Assembly: GCA_964563435.1 (NCBI GenBank)
Contig: CAZLXI010000026.1
Coordinates: 5,217-69,216, forward strand
Reading direction: 5' to 3'
Source: Leadbetterella sp964563435
GTDB taxonomy: Bacteria > Bacteroidota > Bacteroidia > Cytophagales > Spirosomataceae
Length of the DNA stretch: 64,000 nt
The notes beneath the pieces were generated by a model. The model saw only the letters and a list, made by a program, of their open reading frames with translations, was not told where the DNA came from and made no database searches. Positions 51,864 through 60,508 of the stretch are shown here, piece after piece; position 1 is the stretch's first letter; each line of letters begins with the position of its first letter. A program made the translations under genes and the position numbers.

Positions 51864-53768
51864 CTACCGGACTTCATCCAGCTCGGTGATTTTCATTTCC
51901 CACAGCTCGTGCAGGTCTTCCAGCCGGGTTTTCGATTCTGTATAACGCCGGTTTACCTGTTTCAGCTTATTTTCATCCGAAAATATTTCTTCTTGGGTCA
52001 TTTCCAGCTCGAGCTGAGCCACTTCCTCTTCTTTTCGGGAGATCTCCTCCTCGATCTGCCCGATCTCCTTTTCCAGCTTTTTAACATCAGCTGCAGGGAT
52101 CTGCACCGGGGCCTTTTTCTCCGGTTGGACTATGGATTTTGCCGCCTTTTTGACAGGCTCGTCGAGGGTTTTTCCCTGCTCCTCCATCCAAAGGGCAAAC
52201 TCCTCATAACTGCCGGGGTATTGCTTTATTTCGTGGTCTTCAATATACCATACTTTGTTAGACACCCGCGATATAAAATGCCGGTCGTGCGATACCACCA
52301 CGTAGGTTCCCTCGTATTGATCCAGCGCCTGCACCAGGATATTGACCGACTGCATATCCAGGTGGTTGGTGGGCTCATCAAGCAGGAGGAAGTTGGCTTC
52401 CGAGATCAGGATCTTAGCCAGCGCCACCCTTGATTTTTCACCGCCGGAAAGCACCTTTATTTTCTTAAAGACGTCGTCGCCGGTAAAGAGGAAGCAACCC
52501 AGCACGGAACGTAGCTCGGTCTCGCTCTTGGAACCGTCGGCGTACTTTAGCTCTTCCAGGAGGGTCTCATCCAGGTGAAGGGATTCGAGCTGGTGCTGGG
52601 CATAGAAGGAAAAGTTGACATTGTGCCCCAGCTTGCGTTGCCCCTGGATGGATTCAGTGCCCGCGATGATCCGCAGCAGGGTGGATTTCCCTTTCCCGTT
52701 CGCGCCGATCAATACGATCTTATCGCCCCGCTCTATGGTGGCGGTGGTGTTCTTTAAAATGACCCGGTCGCCGTAGGCTTTGGATACCCTGTCGAGCTCC
52801 ATCACATGCCTGCCGGGCTGGGTACCGAATTTAAAGCGGAAGTGCACCCGTGCGCTTTCATCAATGACATCGTCGATGAGCTCCATCCGGTTGAGTGCCT
52901 TCACCCTCGACTGCACCTGACGGGCTTTGGTGGCTTTTGCCTTAAATCTTTCTATAAAACGCTCGGTTTGCCGGATCTGGGCCTGCTGGTTTTCAAAAGC
53001 TCCTTTCTGGATCTCGTTGCGGAGCGCTTTTTCTTCTACGAAAAAGCTATAATTTCCCGGATAGTAGATCAGCTTATTGTTGGTCACCTCTACGGTAACG
53101 GTACAGACGTTATCCAGGAACTGGCGGTCGTGGGAGACCACAATGACCGCATTTTCATAATTGGCGATGTATTTTTCCACCCATTGGATCGACGGAAGGT
53201 CAAGGTGGTTGGTGGGCTCATCAAGAAGCAGCACGGAGGGCTTGGAGAGCAGCAGCTTGGCCAGCATTACCCGCATCCGCCATCCGCCCGAAAATTCCTT
53301 CAGGGGTTTGGAGAGCTCTTCGGTCCGGAAACCCAGCCCTTCGAGTATTTCTTCTGCTTTGGACTGGATAGTGTACCCGTCCAGCAGGTCAAACTCGTGC
53401 TGAAGCGCCCCCAGCCGGTCTACCAACTCATCGCGGTAGTTGGTTTCCATTTGATGAAGCACCTTATCTATCTCTTTCTGAAGCTGAAGCTGCCGTTCAA
53501 AGCCTTCCATCGCCACTGTAAGGATAGAATCATTGGTCTGATAGGAAAGGAGATCCTGGTTCAAAAAGCCGATGGTACAGTCTCCGGATTTGGAAATACT
53601 GCCGGCGTCGGGTTGGTATTCTCCCACGATCAGCTTCAACAGGGTGGATTTCCCTTTCCCGTTCAAACCGATCAGCCCGATCTTGTCTTTGGGTCTGACC
53701 TGTAAGCTTGTGTCCTCAAAAATAGCCCTGCCTCCGAAATAAAATGACAGGTTGTTTATATTCAGCAT
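51864..53768 (-). CDS. ABC-F family ATPase (ribosome-associated)
   Basis: This 634-residue protein has two ABC domains (about 1-255 and 320-535) and no transmembrane part. Walker A motifs are GLNGKGKST (about 34-42) and GANGKGKST; signatures are FSGGWRMR and LSGGEKSR. The linker between domains is charged (FIERFKAKATKARQVQSRVKALNRM), and the C-terminus is a coiled coil (about 560-630). ABC-F proteins act on the ribosome in translation or antibiotic protection; this arrangement is closest to the Uup/EttA side. No resistance context is visible. Confidence 0.93.
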   Translation of the reverse strand: MLNINNLSFYFGGRAIFEDTSLQVRPKDKIGLIGLNGKGKSTLLKLIVGEYQPDAGSISKSGDCTIGFLNQDLLSYQTNDSILTVAMEGFERQLQLQKEIDKVLHQMETNYRDELVDRLGALQHEFDLLDGYTIQSKAEEILEGLGFRTEELSKPLKEFSGGWRMRVMLAKLLLSKPSVLLLDEPTNHLDLPSIQWVEKYIANYENAVIVVSHDRQFLDNVCTVTVEVTNNKLIYYPGNYSFFVEEKALRNEIQKGAFENQQAQIRQTERFIERFKAKATKARQVQSRVKALNRMELIDDVIDESARVHFRFKFGTQPGRHVMELDRVSKAYGDRVILKNTTATIERGDKIVLIGANGKGKSTLLRIIAGTESIQGQRKLGHNVNFSFYAQHQLESLHLDETLLEELKYADGSKSETELRSVLGCFLFTGDDVFKKIKVLSGGEKSRVALAKILISEANFLLLDEPTNHLDMQSVNILVQALDQYEGTYVVVSHDRHFISRVSNKVWYIEDHEIKQYPGSYEEFALWMEEQGKTLDEPVKKAAKSIVQPEKKAPVQIPAADVKKLEKEIGQIEEEISRKEEEVAQLELEMTQEEIFSDENKLKQVNRRYTESKTRLEDLHELWEMKITELDEVR

Positions 53769-53849
53769 ATCCTTTCTAAAAATTCCGTAAAATTACATGT
53801 TAATCGATGCTTTTGCTAGAAATTTTGATATGTATGGAAAATACGGAGT

Positions 53850-53873
53850 AGTGAGTACCCGGAACTTAAATTC
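53850..53873. repeat. Degenerate leader-repeat fragment, copy 3
   Basis: GTGAGTACCCGGAACTTAAA resembles the CCCGGAACT units at 7929 and 63035. It is preceded by AGTAGTGAG and lies in an intergenic gap without a following start codon. Confidence 0.4.
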
Positions 53874-53908
53874 ACCAGACAACTCAAAACTCATCCCTGT
53901 ATAAAACA

Positions 53909-53937
53909 AAAACGCCGGCATAAACAGCCGGCGTTTT
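53909..53937 (-). terminator. Terminator of the small membrane gene
   Basis: AAAACGCCGGC pairs with GCCGGCGTTTT around a 7-nt loop, with a T-run on the minus strand. Confidence 0.85.
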
Positions 53938-53966
53938 GCAATTAACCCTAACCATTATAGAATATC

Positions 53967-54098
53967 TTACTTATTTACCTTTCTCGATTTCATCAGGCTG
54001 ACCACCTCGTAAACAAAAAGTATCAGCAGGAGCGGCAAAATGAATAAAACATCCAGCCTGCTGAAGAAAATCCCGATACCTCCAAAATTTGCTAACAT
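53967..54098 (-). CDS. 43-residue single-helix membrane protein
   Basis: The chosen start at 54098 gives MLANFGGIGIFFSRLDVLFI..., one transmembrane helix (about 17-33) and a basic tail (MKSRKVNK). An upstream in-frame ATG at 54149 is rejected because a perfect promoter (TTG at 54149-54147, 20 bp, TAATTTTG at 54126-54119) would start transcription after it, only about 12 nt before 54098. A strong terminator lies 30 bp after the stop. Promoter, ORF and terminator together make a real small gene likely. Function is unknown. Confidence 0.65.
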   Translation of the reverse strand: MLANFGGIGIFFSRLDVLFILPLLLILFVYEVVSLMKSRKVNK

Positions 54099-54118
54099 AT
54101 CAGAAAACAATTTTAATA

Positions 54119-54149
54119 CAAAATTACGTTTATACAGGCCACTCCACAA
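54119..54149 (-). promoter_or_regulatory. Promoter of the 43-residue gene
   Basis: TTG, a 20-bp spacer and TAATTTTG on the minus strand. This decides the start codon of the small gene. Confidence 0.7.
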
Positions 54150-54227
54150 CCCGTTAAAACACCCAATTTTTCAGGGGTGTTTCACTTTTAGACCGTAACC
54201 TTTCATTCCGGTCACTTTAAAATGAGA

Positions 54228-55331
54228 TTATTTTTTAATGAGGGCGGACATGGTGAGTGAGAGGTCCATAAATACGATTTTTGCACGTACGTTCCGCTCA
54301 ATGTGCAGGATGGCCTCTGAAATGGCCTCTGAAACCCGGTCAATATTGTCAAACCGGAAAACTTTGGAGAATTTCTGAACGAAGGTCAACTCGTCGTTTT
54401 CCAGTTTGATCATATGGCCCAAACCGATGTTCTCCAGATAAATCTCTCTCAGAATTTTTAATCCGTATTCAAGTATATTCTTTTGCTCTTCTTTCGAAAA
54501 CTCATCGAACCGGTCTGCTGTGGGCACCAGCCTGGCTATGTCGAAGACAAAGCAGAACCGCATCCAGTTCACAAACCATTCCTTGTGATCGGTCTCGTCC
54601 TGCCCCAGGAGGTTCAGTGCCGAATTAATATTTCCCTCGGTAAGAAATGCGATCCTGGCGGCCTTTTCTTTTGTCAGTCCGTGCCGGTCTGCCAGAAAAC
54701 CGATCATTTCCTGCTCCTCCAGCTCCCGTACCGCCACGCGCTGCACCCGCGACTGAATGGTCGGCAAAAGACGGTTATAATCGGAGGTGACCAGGAGAAA
54801 CAGTGTTTTTTCCGGGGGTTCTTCCAGGATCTTCAGCAGTGCATTGGCGGCCGGCGCCGCCATAGATTCCACGTGCCATATCACCACCACTTTGTAGCCG
54901 CCTTCGTACGATTTAAGGGAAAGGTTCTGGATGATCTGCCTGGATTCTTCCACGGGAATGTTTCCCTGCCGGATGCTGATATGATTCAGCCAGTCGGAGT
55001 AGGATCCGAACGGATTTTCTTTCACAAATTCCCGCCATTCCGCCATAAAGTTTTCGGAAAGAACTTTTTTCCCCCCGGCTGTAGGAAAGGTGAACGACAG
55101 GTCGGGATGCATGAGCTTATCATATTTGTTGCAGGCAGCACACTGCCCGCAGGAATCGCCCCCGCCGCGATTATCACAGTTGATATAGGTAGCGAAGGCC
55201 AGGGCCAAAGGCAGCGCCGCACTGCCGCTCCGGCCGTCAAACAGCAGGGCATGAGCCACATTCTCCCGCTTTACGGAGTCGCTAAGCCGTTCCTTGATCT
55301 CGTTCAGACCCGGTATTTCAGCCCATCTCAT
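54228..55331 (-). CDS. holB: DNA polymerase III subunit delta prime
   Basis: The product has 367 residues. This clamp-loader subunit has an AAA+ fold, a degenerate P-loop (GRSGSAALPLA, no GKT) as expected for delta prime, and four zinc-binding cysteines (CDNRGGGDSCGQCAAC). ALLKILEEPPEKTLFLLVTS and the SRC-like QSRVQRV motif are clear. It overlaps the start of the upstream glmU-like gene's frame by 4 nt, so the two are co-translated. Confidence 0.93.
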   Translation of the reverse strand: MRWAEIPGLNEIKERLSDSVKRENVAHALLFDGRSGSAALPLALAFATYINCDNRGGGDSCGQCAACNKYDKLMHPDLSFTFPTAGGKKVLSENFMAEWREFVKENPFGSYSDWLNHISIRQGNIPVEESRQIIQNLSLKSYEGGYKVVVIWHVESMAAPAANALLKILEEPPEKTLFLLVTSDYNRLLPTIQSRVQRVAVRELEEQEMIGFLADRHGLTKEKAARIAFLTEGNINSALNLLGQDETDHKEWFVNWMRFCFVFDIARLVPTADRFDEFSKEEQKNILEYGLKILREIYLENIGLGHMIKLENDELTFVQKFSKVFRFDNIDRVSEAISEAILHIERNVRAKIVFMDLSLTMSALIKK

Positions 55332-56497
55332 AACTGATTTTCTGCAATGTATTTCAATATCTCCAGGTCTTTATCTTCCAGCGAAAGTGCTCTCCTGGCC
55401 ATGGTGGCCTGAATTACCTCCACGGCTTTATCAAAACGGTAGGGCTGATACCCTTCGGCCTTGCCGCCCCATGTAAAGCTGGGGATATATTTGTCCTGGA
55501 AGCCGCCACCGTAGACATTACTGCATACGCCGGCTACCGTACCCGTATTAAACATGGTACTGATGCCTGCTTTGGTATAGTCCCCCATAAAGGTTCCGCA
55601 GAAGGTCTCGGACGTATCGTAAAACTCTCTTAAGGCGTAGGAGTACAGGCTGACGGGTTTATAATTATTCTTCAGATTGGAATTATTGGTGTTGGCGCCC
55701 AGGTTACACCATTCCCCGATGTAGGAGTTTCCCAGGAAACCGTCATGGGCTTTGTTGGAGTAGGCATGAAAAACGGAGTTTCCTACTTCTCCGCCTACCC
55801 TGCAGTAAGGCCCGATGGTGGTGTTGGCCCGGATCCTGGCTCCGAATGCCACCATGGCATTTTTGCCGATAGCGGCCGGTCCTATGATGATGGCACCCTC
55901 CTGAATGACGGCATCGTCATCGATATATACAGGCCCGGCTTCTGCGTTGATAACGGCCGCCCTGACCTGTACATTGCGGCCCGCAAAAACCCGGTCTTCC
56001 CTGTATATCGCCGTATACGGATCGCTTATCTTTTCCGGGGTGCGGGTCCGGCTCAGCAGGGCAAAGTCTGCTTCGATCTGAGGCCCGTTATTCAGGAAGA
56101 GATGGGGCAGCTCACGCAGAAAGGAAACAGGCCCTTCATACGCTATCTTTACGATCTCATCGCCCGGCTCAAACCCGTATTCCAGTCGGGTGGAGGTTCT
56201 TAAGGCCACCGGCACTTCCCCGGAATAAACACCTTCTCCCGTATTCAGTGACCGGATCGCATTGACGAGCTCATCATCCGGCAGAAAGGAAGCGTTGATA
56301 TAGAGATTATCGGTCGAATAGAGTGCGGGAAATTTTTCTCTTAAATACGCTTCGGTCAGAAAAGAAGCCTCCCCCTCCAGCTGCTGTTCCCATTTTTCGC
56401 GTACGGTAAGTATTCCGCAACGAAGCCCGGCTACAGGCCGTGTCAGGGTCAAAGGCTTCAGAAACTCTCTGTACTTCGGAGTATCGAAAAGAATCAT
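55328..56497 (-). CDS. Alternative GlmU family protein (putative sugar nucleotidyltransferase/acetyltransferase)
   Basis: The product has 389 residues. The N-terminal half starts with PLTLTRPVAGLRCGILTVREKW (residues 16-37), the mark of the Bacteroidota alternative GlmU family, proposed to make UDP-N-acetylglucosamine. From about 175 to 350 there are left-handed beta-helix hexapeptides (AVINAEAGPVYIDDDAVIQEG; ATIGKNAMVAFGARI-like pattern), as in acyltransferases. The enzyme assignment rests on family knowledge only. It ends overlapping holB and begins directly after the subtilase gene (no gap), so the three form one operon. Confidence 0.87.
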   Translation of the reverse strand: MILFDTPKYREFLKPLTLTRPVAGLRCGILTVREKWEQQLEGEASFLTEAYLREKFPALYSTDNLYINASFLPDDELVNAIRSLNTGEGVYSGEVPVALRTSTRLEYGFEPGDEIVKIAYEGPVSFLRELPHLFLNNGPQIEADFALLSRTRTPEKISDPYTAIYREDRVFAGRNVQVRAAVINAEAGPVYIDDDAVIQEGAIIIGPAAIGKNAMVAFGARIRANTTIGPYCRVGGEVGNSVFHAYSNKAHDGFLGNSYIGEWCNLGANTNNSNLKNNYKPVSLYSYALREFYDTSETFCGTFMGDYTKAGISTMFNTGTVAGVCSNVYGGGFQDKYIPSFTWGGKAEGYQPYRFDKAVEVIQATMARRALSLEDKDLEILKYIAENQL

Positions 56498-58078
56498 CTA
56501 TTTTACCGAGGTTAATTCCAGTGCCATTTTAACGGCTTCATACGTATTTACCACAGCACCTGTGGTACTGATATCGTCTAATAAAACCGATTTTTCTTCC
56601 ACCTGCACTCTTTGACCGGGAATTTTCACCGCTGATCTCAGGATAATGTCTTTTACTTCGTAGTGGGTAAGCTCAGGAAAATACGAGAACAGCAACGCTG
56701 CGAGGCCCGATACTACCGGTGCGGCCATGCTGGTGCCGTCCAGTTCCTGGTATTCCGAACCCGGGGTGGTGCTGTAGATAGCTACACCCGGCGCGAAAAC
56801 ATCCACTCCGGTTTTGCCGTAATTAGAAAAAGGAGCCACCATCTTCTCGCCCGGCTCAAAGTTCAGGGCGCCCACCGATATCCAGTTTTTGTATTCTTCG
56901 CCTTTCAGACCTGTTCGGTTTGGATACTGAGGTTTGGCATCTACATCAGAATTGTCATTTCCGGCAGCCGCCACCAGTAAAACCCCTTTGGCGTCAGCAT
57001 ACTTTACAGCCTCATCCACCCATTTTTTCTCCGGTGAATAAGACTTTCCGAAGCTCATGTTGATCACTTTTGCCCCGTTATCGACTGCGTAGCGGATGGC
57101 ATTGGCCACGTCTTTGTCGAGCTCATCACCGTTAGGAACGGCCCTTACCACGATGATCTTCACATCATCGGCTACCCCTAAAACGCCTTTGCCGTTGGTA
57201 CGGTCAGCACCGATGATCCCTGCTACGTGGGTACCGTGCAGCGCGTCGGGCCCTGTCACTTCATTATTGCCGTATTTACCGTATTCGAGCTCTTTGGGAT
57301 TATCACCTACCAGCGACCGGGGCTGGTAATCGTAATTCAGGTTATATTTCACCTTATCTTCAAAATATTCCACTCCTCTTTTGAGGTCGTTAATACCGCC
57401 CATCCGGTTCATGTGCAGCCACATTTCCCGTGCGGCCCGTGCTTTCCTGTCCAGCTCCGCCACATTCAGTCCGTTGACCACCTCTGTGGTCAGGGCTTCC
57501 TTACCGGATGCTCCCTTCAGGATGGTTTCGGCTTCTTCCAGCGCAGTCAGCATGTTCCTGTACATGGGCAGGTATTGCTCGGCTTCCCTGCGATCTTTTT
57601 CTATGCCTTCGCGGAGCCGGCCCATGAGTTCATAGTCTTCCTTATTTTTTTTGATCGTCTTTTTACCGGGATTCTCGCCAAACTTTTTCCTGAGGGTATT
57701 ATACAGTCTTACGCTTTCCAATTGTTCGGCATGGATATCCTCTCCCTGCCGGTTTCCGAGGAAATCCCAACCGTAGATATCATCGATAAACCCGTTCTGA
57801 TCATCATCAATCCCGTTACCGGCTATTTCTCTGGTGTTTTTCCAGATATTTTCTTTCAGGTCTTCATGATGGATGTCCACCCCGGAGTCGATCACCCCTA
57901 CCAGTACGGTCAGGTGTTTCCTGTTTTTCAGGAGCTCCCGGTAGGCCTTCTCCGTGCTTATCCCTCTTACTCCGTTTTCTTTCAGGTCGAGGTTGTGCCA
58001 GTTGAATTGTGTCTTGAGATCCTGGGCAGGGAGTGTGGTGGAAACGAAAATGCTTAAAGCAAAAAATAACTTCTTCAT
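56498..58078 (-). CDS. S8 family subtilase with long helical insert
   Basis: This 526-residue exported protease has signal peptide MKKLFFALSIFVSTTLPAQ. The catalytic triad is Asp64 (VIDSGVD), His281 (HGTHVAG) and Ser450 (GTSMAAP); the oxyanion Asn374 lies in AAGN. Asp and His are 217 residues apart because of a charged, mostly helical insert at about 110-265, far longer than in subtilisin. A short N-terminal region (20-60) takes the place of a prodomain. There is no T9SS sorting domain at the C-terminus. It is first in an operon with the glmU-like gene and holB, an odd functional mix. Confidence 0.9.
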   Translation of the reverse strand: MKKLFFALSIFVSTTLPAQDLKTQFNWHNLDLKENGVRGISTEKAYRELLKNRKHLTVLVGVIDSGVDIHHEDLKENIWKNTREIAGNGIDDDQNGFIDDIYGWDFLGNRQGEDIHAEQLESVRLYNTLRKKFGENPGKKTIKKNKEDYELMGRLREGIEKDRREAEQYLPMYRNMLTALEEAETILKGASGKEALTTEVVNGLNVAELDRKARAAREMWLHMNRMGGINDLKRGVEYFEDKVKYNLNYDYQPRSLVGDNPKELEYGKYGNNEVTGPDALHGTHVAGIIGADRTNGKGVLGVADDVKIIVVRAVPNGDELDKDVANAIRYAVDNGAKVINMSFGKSYSPEKKWVDEAVKYADAKGVLLVAAAGNDNSDVDAKPQYPNRTGLKGEEYKNWISVGALNFEPGEKMVAPFSNYGKTGVDVFAPGVAIYSTTPGSEYQELDGTSMAAPVVSGLAALLFSYFPELTHYEVKDIILRSAVKIPGQRVQVEEKSVLLDDISTTGAVVNTYEAVKMALELTSVK

Positions 58079-58108
58079 AGTATTTTAATCAAATTATGTT
58101 CGCTTATC

Positions 58109-58286
58109 GAAGGTGTCCAAAAAGTCACAAACTGCTGCGTTACTTTCGGAATTCGACCTCAGTCACATACTACAGTATGCTCCTTCGGTCTCATCCTCAG
58201 CGCCTTGCATTTTGTCGCAGCGGCGAACCGCTACCTTTTGAACATCTTCACTTTTCTCACCAGGAAGCTACTTTTTGGACACCTTC
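58109..58286. repeat. Dispersed inverted-repeat element with 17-bp perfect arms
   Basis: Arms GAAGGTGTCCAAAAAGT at 58109-58125 and its complement at 58270-58286 enclose a copy of the same core found at 16961 and 21094, here in the opposite orientation (shared TGCTCCTTCGG, CATACTACAGTATG and GCCTTGCATTTTGTCGCAGC). It fills most of the 301-bp gap 58079-58379, which holds no gene. Confidence 0.7.
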
Positions 58287-58379
58287 ACACGAATGAAAAT
58301 TATTGCGAACCGCAAATATAACACAAAAAGTGCGTTGGTCACCACAGACCCACGCACTTACAGAAATTTACAGGTGCTT

Positions 58380-59621
58380 TCAGTTATTGATTCTGTAGGC
58401 CACTCCGCTGGGGTTTCTGCCGCTTCGGACAGAGGTAATCTCTACCCGGCTGAACTCTACACCGTTTTCCAGCAGGTAATCGCGGATGGCGTAGGCCCTG
58501 TCGACCGCCACAGATCCTGATCCCCGCAAAGGGGTCAGCACCAGTTTTTTCCGGCTTTGCTTTAAAGAACTCAAAAGCGGATCGAGTGCAGATTCGCTGA
58601 CCACCTCCGCGCTGTTCCGGGCAAAAACGGAGACCGGCACCTGGGTGAGGCCTGCCGGCGTGCTGTCTTCGGAGACCTCCTCACCGGGCAGGTCTTTCTT
58701 GGGCTGAGTCCCTTTAGGGCTTACCGGTTCTACTGCCTTATCTTTCTCAGCCACCTTACTCTTCTCTGCAGAACTTTCCTCCCTCTTCTCTTCCAAAGCC
58801 GGGGAGGTCCTGACCGTATCCCTTACTACAGGGCCCAACGCAGGTTCGGAAGGATTCGCCGAAGTGCTGTCCAATGGTAAAAATATCTCCGGTTGTACAG
58901 TCTCCGCGACCGTGGCAGGCACTGCACCTTCTTTTGACCGGGAAAAATACCAGATCATAACCCCCACAAAGAATAGAAGCACCCACGGCAAGATCATACT
59001 CCAGTTCTCCCCTTTTCTTTTCTCATCTTTATTCAGCTCTTTTACCGCTTTGTGATGAGTTAAGGGAGAACTTTTGCCCCGGCCGTACCGGGGTAGGTTA
59101 AGCGCATGCAGAAGAGCGGAAGGCAGGGCGCCCGAGACATCGTCTGTGGCACCGGCAAGATAGCCTTTCAGGTCATGCGCACTCATATTTTCTTCCCGGA
59201 CGGTTTTACCCAGGAAGCCCAGCACCAAAGGGGCTGCGAGATTCAGCAGGGCCGAAGAGCTGCTGTGCCTGATACCGGCCTGACCGGCGATCTTATCCGT
59301 CAGCCCGGCCGATTTATCTTTCAGGAAGTGATTCACAATATTCCCGCCGATGGTCTCCAGAAGCCTGGATTTTTCGGGATTTCCGGAAAACGTTTCAAAG
59401 TTATTCAGGATGTCACCCGTATGACCGCCGTCATTCAGGATCCCCGGAAGGCCTTTGCCTGTTTTATCCGTTGATGCAAATTTTATTACCCCGGCCAGAA
59501 AAGTACTGATCCCCAGGTTCAGTCCCAGCTTGGTACCGTTAATATCCTCCCCGAGATAACCGGCGAGGTTTGCTATCGCAATATCCGAAACTGTGTCTTT
59601 AATAGTTGTTACTAAGTCCAT
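58380..59621 (-). CDS. DUF937 protein with transmembrane helix and OmpA-like C-terminus
   Basis: The product has 413 residues. The N-terminal half (1-190) fits DUF937, with glycine-rich helices (LGISTFLAGVIKFAS; NLAAPLVLGFLGKTV). One transmembrane helix lies at about 209-225 (MILPWVLLFFVGVMIWYF). A Pro/Glu/Lys-rich linker (about 230-325) leads to a C-terminal segment resembling an OmpA peptidoglycan-binding domain in part (DRAYAIRDYLLENGVEFSRVEI), but shorter than a full one. Together this suggests an inner-membrane protein reaching toward the cell wall. Function is unknown. Confidence 0.78.
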   Translation of the reverse strand: MDLVTTIKDTVSDIAIANLAGYLGEDINGTKLGLNLGISTFLAGVIKFASTDKTGKGLPGILNDGGHTGDILNNFETFSGNPEKSRLLETIGGNIVNHFLKDKSAGLTDKIAGQAGIRHSSSSALLNLAAPLVLGFLGKTVREENMSAHDLKGYLAGATDDVSGALPSALLHALNLPRYGRGKSSPLTHHKAVKELNKDEKRKGENWSMILPWVLLFFVGVMIWYFSRSKEGAVPATVAETVQPEIFLPLDSTSANPSEPALGPVVRDTVRTSPALEEKREESSAEKSKVAEKDKAVEPVSPKGTQPKKDLPGEEVSEDSTPAGLTQVPVSVFARNSAEVVSESALDPLLSSLKQSRKKLVLTPLRGSGSVAVDRAYAIRDYLLENGVEFSRVEITSVRSGRNPSGVAYRINN

Positions 59622-59783
59622 TCCTCATTTTTAATCTAAAACCGCCCTCAGGAAGAAGGTTCAGTTTTTAACGTTTACAAAAACCATGCCCAATAAAAAT
59701 GCACATAACGAAACCGGTTGCATTCCGGTCTGCGGCCTGTTTATTTTGTTTCCGAAAATTCAACATAACACCGGTTTTTTCCT

Positions 59784-59791
59784 TATTTTTG
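59784..59791 (+). promoter_or_regulatory. -7 box of the response regulator gene
   Basis: TATTTTTG fits TAnnTTTG. It lies 31 bp before the TTG start at 59822 and after the in-frame ATG at 59699, so it argues for the TTG. Confidence 0.5.
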
Positions 59792-59821
59792 ATTGGGAAA
59801 AAACACAGTGCGAAATATACT

Positions 59822-60505
59822 TTGAAAAAGATATTGTTAGTAGAAGACGATAGCCAGGTGTGTTCTATCGTTAAAAAAGGCCTGGAGGAAGAGGGTTTTT
59901 CGATTGCCATCGCTACCGACGGGGAGTCCGGGCTGGCGATGGCCCTGGAAAAACCGTTTGACCTGATCATTCTCGACATCATGCTTCCCCGGATCCCGGG
60001 GCTGGAGGTATGTAGCAGGATCAGGGAGGTAAGTAATATCCCCATCCTGTTGCTTACGGCTTTAGGTACGGCGGAAAATGTGGCGGAAGGTCTGAATAAA
60101 GGGGCCGACGACTACCTGGTCAAACCGTTTAAGTTCATTGAGCTTATCGCCCGTATCAATTCCCTTTTGCGGCGGGCCGGCCAGACCCCGGAAGAGGATC
60201 GTTCCGAAATTTACCGTTTCGCCGGAGTAGTATTAAATAATACTTCGAAGATCGTTACGGTCAATGACCAGGAAGTGGCGCTTACTTCTACAGAATTTAA
60301 ACTGTTGCTTCTGATGATGAAGATGCCCAACAAGGTTTACTCCCGCCAGGAGATCCTGGAGAGAGTCTGGGAAGTAAACTTTGACCTGGGAACAAACGTG
60401 GTAGACGTTTATATAAATTATCTCCGTAAGAAGCTGGATAAGCACGGGTCACCCAAAATCATTCATACGGTAGTAGGAATGGGATATGTGATGCGGGAAA
60501 AGTGA
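59822..60505 (+). CDS. OmpR/PhoB-type response regulator, TTG start
   Basis: The product has 227 residues from TTG 59822 (MKKILLVEDD), chosen because this is the normal N-terminus of receiver domains; the ATG at 59699 would add 41 residues of unrelated sequence ahead of it. The receiver (1-115) has Asp52 in ILDIMLP and Lys in DYLVKPFK. The C-terminal winged helix (about 135-225) has SRQEILERVWEVNFDLGTNVV and VYINYLRKKLD. No histidine kinase is adjacent, so it is an orphan in this window. Confidence 0.88.
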   Translation: MKKILLVEDDSQVCSIVKKGLEEEGFSIAIATDGESGLAMALEKPFDLIILDIMLPRIPGLEVCSRIREVSNIPILLLTALGTAENVAEGLNKGADDYLVKPFKFIELIARINSLLRRAGQTPEEDRSEIYRFAGVVLNNTSKIVTVNDQEVALTSTEFKLLLLMMKMPNKVYSRQEILERVWEVNFDLGTNVVDVYINYLRKKLDKHGSPKIIHTVVGMGYVMREK

Positions 60506-60508
60506 CGC

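Noticed and set aside
52806..53705. 299-residue open frame on the plus strand
   Set aside because: It is antisense to the ABC-F ATPase; the Walker and signature motifs lie on the minus strand.
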